From: Candidula unifasciata
Lineage: Eukaryota > Mollusca > Gastropoda > Stylommatophora > Geomitridae
DNA: 64,000 nucleotides
Assembly (NCBI GenBank): GCA_905116865.2
Contig: CAJHNH020002508.1
Location: 41,350 to 105,349, forward strand
Direction: 5' to 3'
Shown: one piece after another, positions 31,545-44,244 of the stretch
Position numbering within the stretch: the stretch's first letter is position 1
Layout: each line of letters opens with the position of its first letter
Notes under the pieces: model-generated
What the model saw: the letters and a program-made list of their open reading frames with translations, nothing else
Databases searched by the model: none
Told to the model about the DNA's origin: nothing
Position numbers and translations under genes: made by a program

Positions 31545-31985
31545 TCATCATCATGTAGCAGGTACTTTGCAGTACGTGGCTCTCATCACGGTTTGCCTGA
31601 AATAATACTCGGTCTCACGGCAATTCACCCTCCTCGTGTACCTTCATATTCAACAAGCCACATATATCCTGTGTCTATCTTCCTGTTGTTCAAAACCTGA
31701 CCCTCCTTCCTGGTACCATGCCTTCTGCAATAATTTTTTTTTCCAGTCCGCCATGGCGTTTGATATAACCAAAACATTTCAGTTTCTGAGACAAGATGCT
31801 GATTATAAGCCAATCTTCCATACTGTTCACATCTTTTAAAATGTCAGTTTTTCTCTCTTCTTTGTCCATTGTATTCTGGGAATCTTGATATAGCATTTCA
31901 GTTCAAAAGCCGGTATTTTCTTTCTTAAGGACTGGGGGATAGTCCACGACATACATCCGTATGTTGCCATAGGTAAGATTCATAT
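31545..31985 (-). pseudogene. LINE family B 3' end, copy 3
   Basis: It starts 'catcatcatgtagcaggtac', and the minus strand reads LYQDSQNTMDKEERK, DILKDVNSMEDWLI, LKCFGYIKRHGGLEKK and EGMVPGRR. These are homologous to the 28141-28580 segment. The first bases form a (TGA)n-like tail on the minus strand. It is 5'-truncated near 31985. Confidence 0.8.
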
Positions 31986-34068
31986 ACTTAACTAGTATAC
32001 ACTAATTGGATATTTTTTACAGTTCTGGCGATTACAAGGGACTGCATAATGGATACCACAGGTGTTATAAATACGAATAAAGGCCAAGGCATCTTTGTAA
32101 TGTTCATGCCAGCCAAATGCCACCTGTGAGGTATATTCTTGAATACCGCTCCAGTAACGTTACCCGAAGACAAGACATGTTTCAACATAATGTTTTTAAC
32201 ATGTAGATGTACAGTACGATCTGTCGAGGTGTATTCGATGTGTATTTATATTTACCTACAAACACAGCTGGACTGGACATTTGTCAGGCGCATAAAAACA
32301 CCAAATCTAAATAGAGGTGGAAATAATTAATCACCCTGGTAGTTATACAATAAATACCTAATGCGACCATTTTTATTTTTGGGAAATCTAAATAAATACA
32401 CAAAAAAAAAAAAAAAAAACAACAAAAAAATTATACCTTTCATTTTCTACAAATCTGTAACAATTAGGCTAACCGATATGAAATATCTACAAGTTTCGGG
32501 ATGATTGGATTTGGAGATTAAAAAAAAAAAAAAAAATATTGGCATCGATAATGGACAGAGGTGGAAAATGATATTAATGACTGAGTTATAGACATGAGGA
32601 CTTCATCCCAAATCATGAGTAGCTCATTGCCAGCATATAAAAAATAACAACCCGGTAGCTTATTTCGCGTTTTTCTTTAAAGTTTTAGAATCAGATCTTT
32701 CTATTGCTATCTTTCAGGATGCTCTAGGTGTCCATAAATTTAGAGCCTTACTCGATACCGTCTTCGTGCTTGTAGATACTCCCCTCATCTCAGTTAAGAA
32801 TGACCATTTATTTCAAATGAGTGTAAAACCCAATCATGCCAAATGGATTGCGTGCGCTGGCAATAAGTGAATGGGTTTCTTCTGAAGAAAATAGTGCAGA
32901 GCTTTAAGGCCATAAAGTTTTGAAACAGAGGTGGAAAGGGAACCGACTGTTAATACAAATAGATGCCAATGGCCACTCCACTCATTTCATTAGGGGATGA
33001 CCATTAAATTGAATTGATCTCAAAAGTGAAAGCTAATCTTGCGAAACGAAGTATTCTTTGCGTTTGTACTGTTAGCTTGGGAGTCTGGTCAAGAAAGAGG
33101 TGTTCCTTTAGGAAATCGTGATTTGAGATTGAGTTGCTAAAAGAATAAACGGTTAGATGAAGCAACTGCTATGATAGATCATTTGTATGTTGAACAAATC
33201 ATCAACAAACCACATTTAGTATAATTAAAACTTCAATTAAGAGACACACCCGAAGGTCTGTCAGCGGGTACAGGTATGTTTTCAACAATGCATGACGAAG
33301 TCGATAAACCAGACAATGGTATGTCAAGTCCTATACAACGTGGGAGGAATAATAAAATAGGCTGGCTTGTTACTCTGACAATCAACAAGCTCATCACTCA
33401 GGAGTGTCTCCACCAACAGTGAAATTGATTATAATAAATAAACTCGGGACTCTCCTGCTGATTGCACACGTTCTTAGACTTCTGTTCGTCCTCCAACTTT
33501 ATAAAAGTATGTCTATAGTTCGTTAACCCTTAGCTCCGGCTCCAGTGCGGCTTTTGTAAAAAGTTTACGTCTTCTAATGTACCAGCAGTATTTCTTTTAT
33601 ATTCCTGTCAACGACTTTGTTGTCATTGTAAGTCTCTTCAAAGCATTTCGTGTTGACGTTTTCTGTCTGCACGAAATACAACCTATTTTAATGTGTGTCC
33701 GAATACCTAGAAACTCGGCTGGACTTTCCAATACTTTACAGTCAGGAAAAGATAAAATATAATTACGAAACTGTTGACAATGCACTATAGAAGGGACAGT
33801 TTGAAGAATACAGTTTTTTTTTTTTTTTTTTTTTGCATATAACTAAATGGACGAGAAAAATGTGTTTAAGGCCCTAAATTTTATACCTTTGTGAAACTTT
33901 TATCAAACAAAATAGTGTCATCTTTAGATAAAATAGTAAACGATTAGTTTCCCTCTGTATACTGTCAAAAACACAAACTGCATAGCTACACACATTACTC
34001 AAAATTCACACAGGAATATCCTAGGGTTCCACCAATGAAATGATACTTTTTTCTCCATCTGATCACGA
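31986..34068. other. unannotated stretch
   Basis: Mostly AT-rich with A-runs at 32402-32419 and 32521-32536 and a T-run at 33814-33834. A minus-strand frame (32188-31988) is fairly hydrophobic (NITKMPWPLFVFITPVVSIM) but has no recognised domain or splice context. Confidence 0.4.
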
Positions 34069-34098
34069 TAATCTTCAGGCCTACGAGCTTTCCCGTTA

Positions 34099-35109
34099 TT
34101 ATGGTGTGTGGCATCCTCTTACATGGATGAGTGACAGGCATCTGCTGGGCATGGATGCGATAGGATGACTGATGTGGGCCTGTGGCATAGCTGCCAACTC
34201 TTCCTTGAGTGCCTGGAACAGATCACGAACAACATCTGGAGCAACGTCTCAACGACAAACACGTCCTTGCAGCTCATCCCACAGTTACTCCATCGGACTT
34301 ATGTCTGCAAACAGAGATAGCCAGAGAAAGGTTTGAATGTTATTTATGAGTAGCCCGGAACTGAGTGGTCAACCGTACAGAACGGGCCCTACATTTGTCT
34401 TGTTGAAAAAGATGTCTGTTGGCATCCCTAAATGGAAGGACTTGTGGTCGAAGTATTTCAAGGACGTATCGTTGAGCATTCAAGCCTCCTTTAGTGTGCA
34501 CCAATTGACTCTCTTCGTTGTAACTGATCATTCTCCACACCATTACGCCTACACCACCGTGCAGAAGTACTTTATCAACACAGTTTTGTGCTAAACCTTC
34601 ATTTCACCTACAGTAGACCCTACGCCTTCTGTCATGACACTGCGACAAAAAGAAAAGATTCGTCACTGAACCAGACACGTCTTCAATGATTGTCACCTGC
34701 CTTGGGACGATGTTGGTTGGTCCAAAGAAGTCAATTCTTGCGGTGGCGACCCGTAAAGACACGTCTTCGGTGTGGTCGTCATGCCCTAAGTCAAACGTCA
34801 TACAGTCTGTTCTGGACAGTTTGATAGACACAAAACGTCCTGGCGGCAATGCCTGCGCATTTCAGGAAGCTGTTTTAGACATGTCTCTGAAGTCACTAAG
34901 CCAAATAAATCGATTCTCCACTGTTGTCACTTTAGGTAGTATACTACGATGTCGGTCTTCAAAGGAACCATTTGTCTGGAACCGGTGCCAGAGTCGGCGG
35001 ATGGTAATCTGATGCACGTTTAGATGCCCTGCAACTTGACTTTGACTTTTTCCCGCCTGCAGTAGGAAAATGCTTGAAAATAACTCCATACTTGCTGTAC
35101 GTTATCCAT
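34099..35109 (-). pseudogene. Tc1-type transposase, full length but inactivated
   Basis: The minus strand starts at 35109 with MDNVQQVWSYFQ and ends GCHTP, stop at 34099-34101, about 337 codons, the usual Tc1 size. After a frame change the helix-turn-helix region reads AGKSQSQVAGHLNVHQITIR, then LWHRFQTNGSFEDRHRS. The middle has GRFVSIKLSRTDCMTFDLGH and RRRRVYCR. Then follow GVGVMVWRMISYN, VHTKGGLNAQRYVLEILRPQ and HLFQQDKCRAR, the last matching the second catalytic Asp (usually QDNARPH). The C-terminus has the IxxVRGGHT-type end. Several frameshifts and stops make it inactive. Terminal inverted repeats were not found. Confidence 0.88.
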
Positions 35110-35452
35110 TAACAGGGTTTTAATTGTGTAGGCAGTGAATAGTGCTCACCACAAATTGTGTTGTGTGAGCATCATGAGCTATACCCAAAAACATGGTGTT
35201 AAACACAACTGACCACTGTGTTGTAAGGATAACAAAAACTCCTGCAATTCACGCCCGCATGTTCACTGGACACAGTAAACACCATCTGAGTCTGCTTTTC
35301 ACATCCCAGAGTACGATATTATTCTACAACGCAATGGATTTGTCACTAATTTTGATTGTAAAGACATCATAGAATCAACGAATGTGGCCTGTTGTCTAGT
35401 TGTATCTACTGATGCAAGTGAAAAGTGATTAAGGGATATATGATACCAGTGC

Positions 35453-35475
35453 TTTTTTTTTTTTTTTTTTTTTTA
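35453..35475. repeat. poly-T run
   Basis: About 23 consecutive T. Confidence 0.9.
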
Positions 35476-35632
35476 AATAGAAACGTTAACAGTCGATATA
35501 TACCAGTAAACTATTACATCGCGATTCTTGGAATTAAACAACTGATGTCATACTGATAACCCAACAAAACAGAAGTGAAAGGAGTATCGACAAAGAAGAA
35601 CAAAACAGTGTGCAACATAAAGCAGCCACCCT

Positions 35633-35960
35633 ATCTCTACTTGATGACGAATGCCCACATAATCTGTGGGTTGTGTCCATAGGGATGGGTCAGCACAAAA
35701 AGCAAGCGGAAATGGAGGAGCAGGAGTGTATATTGAGCATCCAAAAAGTACCAGATACACAGCCAAAATACCTATAGAAAAGCACTGTCACAACTATGAT
35801 GCAGAAGTTCCAGTCGTCAAAAAAGCAGTAGAGAAACTTAAATATACGTCATATTTCACAACCTGTGGTAATTCTGACGGATACAAGAATGGTGCTTCTG
35901 GCACTCCAATTTAGAAAACTACCTGGTATACGAACACTACTCTCCAAACTAGGCAGCTGG
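35633..35960 (+). pseudogene. LINE RNase H fragment, N-terminal half
   Basis: The frame 35666-35914 reads HRDGSAQKASGNGGAGVYIE, then IPIEKHCHNYDAEV and VKKAVEKLK. DGSA with GNGGAGVYI is the first catalytic-Asp strand of the RNase H found in Jockey/I-type LINEs, and NYDAE supplies the Glu segment. After the frame ends, 'actactctccaaactaggc' (35936-35954) matches the same string, reversed, at the start of the 1850-2370 fragment, so this is the same family truncated at the other side. Confidence 0.7.
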
Positions 35961-38128
35961 TGTATGTGTCGTGAGCCCACGTTGGTAAATACACTTCATT
36001 AGTGAGTATGTAGGTTTGAACCCTAACAGTGCCCACCCCGTGAGAAACTGGACTAATATCTAGACTATGTTCATCCTAGACAGTCCTGGATAGCCAAGAA
36101 AACAGCGAGTGGCTCGTTCCTTTAAATGAAAGTTGCTGTAGTTGTATCCACAGGAGTAGGAGAAGGGATAGATATATATCAAGATGAACCCAATAAGATA
36201 ATATCAAGATACATAGTTAACCCCTCCGACTTTCTCCTCTCCTGGCATTACTTTAACAAAACAAAAACAAATAAAAACATAAAAAAACATCAAGTGATTT
36301 ACATATTTGTCATCTGAAGTAAACTAGTATGCACAAAGACACTTGAACATAAGTACACAATTTACTCAACTATTTTAAAACAACATGAAAAAGATTTATT
36401 GAATAAATCAAACCAAAAATAAAATGAACGTGTTTAGGCTTGTAGAGTGAAGTTGGTGTTATTGATGGAATTTATACATAACTTATGATTGGAGAAAGTA
36501 AACCTTTGGACAGTTCTAGGTTTGAGACCCTGCCCATCCTTTTCCAATTTGTCGTCCTCACTGCTTCAAGCAGGTCGTTACAATCGACGGTCGGCAAAGA
36601 AGTGATGCCTACTAGTCCCTGTCCAATATGGGAACTGTGATAAAGAAACAAGCGCATATGTGTAGTATCTAGTATAGATGTACACTAAGCATGTATATTA
36701 TAATAACACCAAACATGTCTATTCTAATAAAACATTTCATCTCTCCCTCATGTTCACATTCACTCCTGTCCAGTCTGGAAGGGCTTACGTCTCACATTGA
36801 AGCCGTTACATCTCCTGCCTTTCTCTCTTGTAATGATAGTTAAGTCTTCTATGTCTGATGTCATCTCTCGTACAGACTCAAAATGACAATCATTTAGACA
36901 GAACAATTTCTGGAATCAATGCTTGGAACAATGGACGCGCCCAGAATGCTAACAATATTTCTGGGGCGAATCAAATAAAAAATCTCTAGGATTTACTCTC
37001 CGGGATCAATCTCCGTATTAGTCTCCCGGGAGTTAAACACATTTCAGTGTGTTAGCTGTATGTAATACAGATTCAAATTAACCTCACGTGAAAAGACTAC
37101 CAAAGTTATCTTCACGCTTGTGATTTTAGAAAAATGATAGTTCATTAAATTTCAATGGTAACATCAACATTCAAGTTATACAACATTGAAACACATGTGC
37201 ACGAAAAAACATTCATGACACTATCAATTAGGATATAAAGCAATGTGACAGTGCCCTAAGAGAATGGAGAAATGTCCGCTAAGGAGTACTACAAAGGGAT
37301 GAAGACACACACTTGAACAAAAGAGACAGATTTCTATCACGAAATAAAGGTTTTGAAACTAATTTCGCTTGGCTGGAAAAAGAAAACACAATGCCAAAAG
37401 TTCTGTCTCAAGCTTAGGTTTTAAGCCCAACAGATGGTGTGCTCTTGGCAGAGTCTCATTTTCCATTTATAGGATCCACCCTTTTATAACTTCTTCTAAG
37501 CTCCTCCTACATTACTCCCTAAACCACTCTCATTCAAGGATGTCACAGCCCCACCCCGTGGGTAAGTCTATTAACTGTAATTCAGGACTGTACAACACTT
37601 GTTGGCTTTCCCACGGCTACATTCTCCTGGACCATCAAGCTGACCAGAGCTAATAAACAAAATCACACCTCCTCCCCAACTTCAACCTGCCATCACCTTT
37701 ATCAGACCATGTCAAGTCTTCTGCTAACACTTTCGGCTAACTATGTCAATACTGGCCATCTGACCTGCACTCAAGTTAGGTAACCTCAGGGGGAGATAAT
37801 CGCAATTATCCTGAGTTATCTGCTCCTAAAAATCTGGCTAGGAGATAATTATCTGACAACTAAGTTTGGCTAGCAAAATCTCTAGCCACAAAGTCTGAGC
37901 TTTCACTTTCACTGGTGCCACTTCTGGTCAGACTGTTTATTATTATCTGTACCTTAACACTTAACATCTGGGAACAAGTTTTAGTGTTTAATATCACCAA
38001 CAGTCCATGAGAATTAAATTATTTGTTCGGGTCGCCTTACTTAGATTAAGGATGTATCGAAAACCATATTTTTCTGTATACTTTAAAACACATAGAAATA
38101 AAAGTAGGTTAAGGAAAGACATTCTGAA
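35961..38128. other. unannotated stretch
   Basis: No gene called. A tRNA-like 'gtaggtttgaaccctaac' near 36010-36027 could be the B-box end of another decayed SINE. A minus-strand frame at 36657-36472 (TVDCNDLLEAVRTTNWKR) and the frame 37369-37653 have no recognised domain. Confidence 0.35.
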
Positions 38129-38129
38129 G

Positions 38130-38646
38130 TCACCGAGCGTGTCGTCACGGTATGCAATGGATACCATCCCACTGTGGAGTTCCTGGAAATGAAAGAGCTG
38201 ATAAACTAGCTAAGGAAGTTGCAAATGAAGAACAACCTGACGTACCCGTCTCTTATCAACAAAAGAAGATAATTATCAAATCAATCAGAAAGCCACCAAA
38301 ACCGGCACAAGACGATTACCATTTCATGGACTGACCAGAGCAAGTTTTTTTTCTACGCCTCAGAACAGGACACAATCGACTTCACAGCCATATGTACACA
38401 AAATTTAAAATCGGCGAATCAGCAATTTGCACAAATGGACTAGCACCCGAGACGACAGATCTCATCCTCCAAGACTGTCCCAAATACAATAAAACTTTTG
38501 GCCAAGAGAAACGTCGGTGCAAGTCAAACTTTACGGGTCGCTGAGTGAATTAGAATGGACATTAAAGTTCATACTAGAGACAACATTGCAGATGTAGATA
38601 AAGATAACCTATTTCAAGCGAACGAAAGAAGAAGAAGAAGAAGATA
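38130..38646 (+). pseudogene. non-LTR retrotransposon 3' end (RNase H / C-terminal domain), copy 2
   Basis: 38152-38334 reads MQWIPSHCGVPGNERADKLA, then PVSYQQKKIIIKSIRKP and DDYHFMD. The H-C-G-N-E-R-A-D block is the last catalytic segment of LINE RNase H. A frame change leads to GHNRLHSHMYTKFKIGE, LAPETTDLILQDCPKY and an eroded end. It terminates CTATTTCAAGCGAACGAAAG then (GAA)n at 38611-38646, the same junction as the copy at 1652-2370. Here the tail is only about 16 bp. Confidence 0.85.
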
Positions 38647-39054
38647 ACCAACATTAATGTACACAATTTAACAATTCTTCTAACTGTAAAGCGGTTCTGT
38701 TTCTTAGAGCCTAACAACTTCGTGGTCTTCGAGTATTGTCTTGTGATGTCCGTGGTGCATGGATTATTATTTAAAAAAAAATAATAAAAACAAAACTTTC
38801 TAGGGTTTTAAAACAATAGGATGATATTCTTAGCGTAGATGAAATCGGGTCATGCGAAAATAAAATAAAAAAAATAGCAATGGTCATACTTTAGGCAACT
38901 TTAATTAAAATCTAGAAACATTTTAATTGTTCAAGAATTTTATAAACAATTGCATTTACCAGTTCAAAAAAAAAAATGAAAGATCTAATGGCTCCAGACC
39001 CACTTTATAAGAGGACACTTGCAACAATAGCATACAGAATATTGTTGCAACGAT
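38647..39054. other. unannotated stretch
   Basis: AT-rich, A-runs, no feature. Confidence 0.45.
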
Positions 39055-39275
39055 ATGTTTATCAACAGGTAATGGTACGATGTGATATAACGTTAAACTG
39101 GCGCCCAAAAACAACATGGAGACGAACGATGGAAAGTGACCTGAATGCGGCATCTTTGACATGGAAAACTGACCTGAAGATTGCACAGGACATGAAAGCT
39201 TGGAAAGTCCTCTCTGAAGCCTCATGTGCCACTAGGCATAACGAGAACTGACTGACTGAACTGACTGATGTACCG
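39055..39275 (+). pseudogene. LINE C-terminal end with (CTGA)n tail
   Basis: WRPKTTWRRTMESDLNAASL (from about 39102), then WKTDLKIAQDMKAWKVL, SEASCATRHNEN and a stop at 39249-39251. It is followed by 'ctgactgactgaactgactg'. The GRP.TTWRR..E......WK....AQDR..W.... order is the terminal motif of many LINE ORF2 proteins. The frame at 38976-39251 extends this upstream without recognised motifs. Confidence 0.75.
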
Positions 39276-40984
39276 TTAACAGATGATCGGTGCCTGAGCT
39301 AGCGTATGTTCAGTTGCCCTGTATACTGTGATGCTGTGCAGTCTCAGGGTATTTGTGACTTCTTTAGTCCATGTTTGTCTTTGTCATTCGCTACCACTAA
39401 GTGTTTCTACTTTCATGTCGCGCGCTCTCATTGCTGGCCCAATGGATTTATTCTCATTAAATGGAAAAACCATTTCAGTCTTATTATTCTATAATGCATG
39501 CCACTTAGTCCATGTTCATTCTTTGTATTTGAATGAAATTAATTATAGATGTTGGTGCAGTCGTTCTTGTAATTTCTTTTTTTCCCCTCACAAGGTGAGA
39601 ATTATCAATGATTATGAATAATAATAAAAATCTTATTATTATGATTATTTTTTTTTTTTCAAATACCCATGTTATTTAAGACTTCCATGAGCAACTTGCT
39701 GTGGTTTTATTCTACAATGCATGCCACTTAGTTTTTATGACAACTTCCATACATTTTTAACATCACTGATAAAACATGTGCATGAAAAATATCACACTGT
39801 AATCTCGTAAACATGCAAATAAATCACACACACAAAAAAGCATTGAACAATTTAAATTCGGCATTTACAAGGAGAAAAAAAAAACGACAACTGTGGAAAT
39901 ATTTCGTTAGACTTATATATAGCATTCACAGCAGGCAGATATAAGTGGTTTCCCAGACTCGGCGTGTTCTTTTGGTTGTGTAATGTTAAGCGTCGTTTCT
40001 TAGCTGCTTCCATTCTGCTCCCGACGCATGACGTGTATTTAGTTTGTAGTGCAGGCCTCTCGATACCATATGGAAAACCGATTCACCTCGCACGGTAACA
40101 GGGTTTTGAAAAATAAAACACACGGCAGCAACGGAATATTCGTGTCCTGCATGAGAGACTGGTGTACACAAACTCATTTCGCTTAAATTTTTTGATGTTA
40201 TGCTCAGCTTTTCACTAGCTAATCACTTACGATATCGATATTCGTACAGCAGCAAGAAAAGACCAAAGTTTAGCACGCACATACATAGACCTACCTCCCA
40301 AATCACATGCATACATTCACGAGAAATAAACTAAACGAAATTTACTTAAAAATATTTTAACCACAGTCACAAAGAGTCTTACAAAAAGTAAATAATGTAA
40401 CCGCATCTGCTAGACCCAATTTCAATTGACAAATAGTGATTTGCTGCGGGAGACGGAGCATCTATGAGTTTTGCGGGTGTGCTATGATGTCGATTGTTAA
40501 ATCAGTTTTCAGATATGGACATCACACGGATCGCCTTTACTTCTTAAGTCTTTTCCTGGAACTTATTTATTCTGGGTTCATCTGGACGCCAAGATAGCTT
40601 TACAGAACCGTCTGGATTGTGATTCAAAACCAAAATATTCTAGCCAGCGGGCAAGCTTCTAGCAACTGCACAACCCTGGCTTCCTAAGCGGACTAAACGA
40701 AAGTTAATTACAGTCAAACATATTGATTTGTCGCAGTATTGGGCAATGCAGACAGACATGCTACACAGATAGTCATGACACAATCCTGCCATGATTAAAC
40801 ACTTATCGGTGCGACAAATGTTCAGCTATTGCGGGACTTTAAGATACTCTATCCGACTGATGATTTTTAAACTCTGGTTTGTTTATCAACAAACTTTGCT
40901 GTATAAATACGTCCCGAACAATCGATTGTTTCGTTCTCAGTGGGGTGCCTGAACTTGGGCGCCCAGCCCCAACGGCCCCCTCCC
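39276..40984. other. unannotated stretch
   Basis: Overlapping frames at 39306-39621 have no domain. 'aatgcatgccacttag' occurs at 39494 and again at 39717. A (TAA)n-like patch is at 39620-39645. Confidence 0.4.
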
Positions 40985-41367
40985 CCGGGCCAGAACATAT
41001 ACCAGGAGGCTAAGTTCCTGTATAATCATGGAAGTGGGCCGACCTGGGTCATGAAACCATGATTTGATCGTCCCCTGCTGCCCTTAATTGGACTCTCGGC
41101 CAGGAATAAGACCATTTGGGTACTTTGCAGCAGATATTGTGAGATTTGGTGTTATATTTATCGATGCGGTAGCAAATTAGCCGTCTAGCTTCCGATCAAA
41201 GGGACAAGCTTAGGGTTGGTCCATCGGACAGGTGTTAGACTTTGGCATTGGGCAGAGAGACACTGGCAGACACTTCTCGGACACTTTGGCTTTATAGAGA
41301 TGAGAAGCTCCCCTCTACTAGGAGCTCGTGTGATTCCTAGTCCTGGCTATGCGATCTTTTTTTTCGT
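40985..41367 (-). repeat. third copy of the inverted-repeat element (same orientation as 4873-5425)
   Basis: Shared blocks in order are 'gtgggccgacctg', 'gatcgtcccctgctgc', 'tattgtgagattt', 'atcgatgcggtagc', 'acaagcttagggttgg', 'ccatcggacaggtgttagac', 'ggcagagaga' and 'ggacactttgg'. It is a 3' fragment of the element whose coding part survives at 5426-5833. Confidence 0.7.
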
Positions 41368-41812
41368 ATTGACGGGGCACACCGTAAACAGAGAGCTTGA
41401 CAGTTAGCGCTAACCAGCTGTAAAATTCGTTGGAAGTTTCTGGTCGTTCTTCTAGTGTTGAACTTCAGCTTTGCTTCAGGATTTGAATTTTGAGTGCACA
41501 TCCACTTAACAGATCTGGCTTACTTGTGTGTAGACTGTTGGTTCCATGTCGCTCAGGCAGATGGGCTCAGACTGTGGATACAAATTTCCCAATCCCCCTT
41601 TACGACATTCTTGTTAGGGTGCAGTGGATCTAATATCTTCCCACATGGGGAAACTTTTTATCAACATTGATTTTATTGGTGGTGACATCCCTGATTTTCA
41701 TAATTGGTGTAACTCTGGCTGTTTTAATATATTTTGCTAGGTTCATATCTTTTCCTAACCCTAGAGCAGTGAGCAGTGGGATGGCATCTTACATGCTTAG
41801 CATGTTCTTGTG

Positions 41813-41818
41813 TATGTA

Positions 41819-41851
<33 letters not shown>
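41813..41851. repeat. (TG)n microsatellite with CG core
   Basis: A GTGTATGTG run with a GCGCGCGC core, about 39 bp. Confidence 0.92.
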
Positions 41852-41965
41852 TTCCATGTGTAAAATCAAGCATCAGTGGATGAAGCCCTATATTTTTAGC
41901 ATCAAGACTCGTCTAGTATGGGTTAAAATGCTTGCCAACCACCAGTACTTCCAAGAACATTTTCA

Positions 41966-42095
41966 GATACCCATTTAGGCGGGTCGACCTGATAGTCCGC
42001 CCCAATTTAAAATTAAATAAATCTGATTCGATATGAATGCAAACCTGCGACTACCGGTACGACAGGCAAGCCGACTAACGTTATGTGCCACCCTG
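41966..42095 (-). repeat. tRNA-derived SINE, family A head fragment
   Basis: 'cccatttaggcgggtcgacc' then 'tgcaaacctgcgactaccgg' and 'ccgactaacgttatgtgcca' reads, reversed, as a tRNA-like head followed by the start of the family A body. Confidence 0.5.
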
Positions 42096-42495
42096 TATAA
42101 AATTGCAACATAGTAATTACGTTGTTATCGTGATTGAATGCTAGACTCAAAATACAAATACAACAGCTCAGCAGTTCTCAAGAACAGGTAAGCCAAAGTT
42201 GTTTCCGAAGCTGTGTGGTATCTGCAAGCAATTATCCTGCATTAGGAGAATAAAGATTGAGACAGCCACTGTATTAAAGTGATTGCTATCACTGACGTGG
42301 GTAAACGAGATATTTTTAAATAAATGGCTATGTTCTTTCAAATTGAAAAATATGACACCAGATGATTTTTAGAGCTATCAACATATTTTAAGTAGCTCAG
42401 TGGTGTTGAGTGTCCAGTTTTACCCTTGGGAATTTGAACTATGAAAATTATGCAAGTATATTAAGCACAGGTTTTGACACTTTATGAAAAAAAAA

Positions 42496-42740
42496 AAAAA
42501 AGAAAGTTAGTTGCGTATCCTTCACAGGACGTTGCAGGACCAACTATAACAGCCCCTGGCTGTTGTATGGTTTCTCTTGGCAAATTTACGTCCAGTAGTT
42601 CGCCATTGCTTTCTGGACGCTTTCTTGATACCACTGTCGAAACCAACGCAAGGCGCATTGCCCGCAACTGGGATCGAACCCGGCATTCCGGCATTTCGAA
42701 GCGAAGCGTTCGCATCGACTTAGCCACAGAGCAGACTTTA
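42496..42740 (-). repeat. tRNA-derived SINE, family B, copy 2 (near full length)
   Basis: On the minus strand the head has CTGTGGCTAAGTCGATGCGA (A-box region) and GGGTTCGATCC (B box, 42671-42681 reversed). It is followed by the body with 'gcgttggtttcgacag', 'cgtccagaaagcaatgg', 'actggacgtaaatttgcc' and 'gtcctgcaacgtcctg'. It ends in an A-run on the plus-strand left (42486-42500), reading as a T-run on the minus strand. Copy 1 is at 30240-30535. Confidence 0.8.
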
Positions 42741-43054
42741 TGAAAGGAGGGTATATTAATTTCATGCCAAATGCAACAAGCTACAGAAAGGAGACGTCTT
42801 AAAGAAAACCAGCATCAGAACGATAGCGTATCAACGCTTCTATGTTGACTACGTGGCAGAGACTGCTACCCTTAATTGGAATATTCAGTCATAGCAGGCG
42901 CTGTTCATGTGATACACGCTGATTTACACACTGTAGCATTTTATATTGTGTGTATCCATTGATTTTATGTTTAGAATATTTGATTAACATGGTTCATAAT
43001 AAATGTTCAACGACTGCTTTGAAATATACTTTTTCTCTCAGAGAGGCTGTACAT

Positions 43055-43200
43055 AAAAGTAAAAAAAAGTAAAGGACCCTTTTGAACGCCTTTAGGCTTA
43101 TAGGGCATATAGGACTAGACCTATATTTTATAGACCAATCGGCACAAGATAGGTGATGTGGTCAGCATCTGACCGGCCGCCTTTGAATCCCTGTTTGGTC
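43055..43200 (-). repeat. tRNA-derived SINE, family A, body fragment
   Basis: 'gtaaaggacccttt', 'cgcctttaggcttatagggc', 'atagaccaatcggcac' and 'ggccgcctttg' match 44250-44400. Confidence 0.75.
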
Positions 43201-43354
43201 ACTATAGGTTTCTATTTGCATATTGTCTAGCATGCATTTTTATCACAGTTTGTTCATTTACAGCACTTCTCGCGACGAAAACTAGTGTTCTGTCTCTTGG
43301 GTTAGCTTCTGATAGCATACTCTGGATATCTGTCCATGCAGGGAATTAAACGCC

Positions 43355-43550
43355 AAGTAAAAGTGAAGACTCTTTTCCACGCGTTCAAACGTATTGGGTA
43401 TATTGTGCTGGATCCATATTTTATAGACCAATCGCTACTCTGTGGATCACGTCGTCAACATCATGCCGGCCGCCTTTACTTCCCAGGACTTGACCTAGTT
43501 AATACCCACTCCATGCTGGGTCGCCCTGGGGACCTAGACATAGAATTACA
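43355..43550 (-). repeat. tRNA-derived SINE, family A, body copy
   Basis: 'cttttccacgcgttcaaacg', 'atagaccaatcgctactc', 'gccggccgcctttacttccc' and 'ccactccatgctgggtcgcc' follow the family order. The tRNA-like head is missing or eroded. Confidence 0.75.
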
Positions 43551-44244
43551 ATTTTGTAATCTCTGTTTGAGTTCTGCGGCCTTATTTCCAGGTAAAGAGG
43601 ACAGACTCTTTGCTGCCATTCCAATCTAGCATGTCGTTAAAAAAAGGTAAATAATTAGGGATTGTCTTAAATCGACTGTTGAAGCGAAAGACCCAGATAA
43701 TGAGGTTTAGTTGTAAAAGGGCCAACACAGAAACAATAAAAAGAAAAAGTTGAAATGAATGTCATAATATCCTGTGTATCTGTTTCCCTAATACATGCTT
43801 TATGTCTGTCATAACGTTTTAGTGTTGAAGTTATAACGGCTATTACATAGAAACGATGTGCTAATTGACACTCATATAAACAGACATGCGATGTCAACAA
43901 GAAATGAGATTTTAGAGCACATAATGGACGAGAGAAGCACTTGAACTTAAAGCTTCGTTGTTGATTTGACCTGATCTCTATCAGTGATGGCTAAATCAGA
44001 CTCAAAGAAACAAACTGTTTAATAAAAGTGGTTGTATCCAGACAGCATTCATACAAGGTTTTATATGCAAGCAGATTTGTTCAATTAAGTCAGGAATAAG
44101 TTAATGAAATGGAATAGAATCGAATATTTTGAATCTTATTTTTTTCTCTCCCTTCTCTTCCTTGTATGTACTATGTACGTATATGTAGATATATGTGTAG
44201 ACTTATGCCTTTTACACACCTAGGTTATGGTTATCCCCAAGTAA

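Noticed and set aside
41667..41978. 103-residue frame with a hydrophobic N-terminus
   Set aside because: It crosses a (TG)n microsatellite, has no homologous domain I recognise and runs into a SINE fragment.
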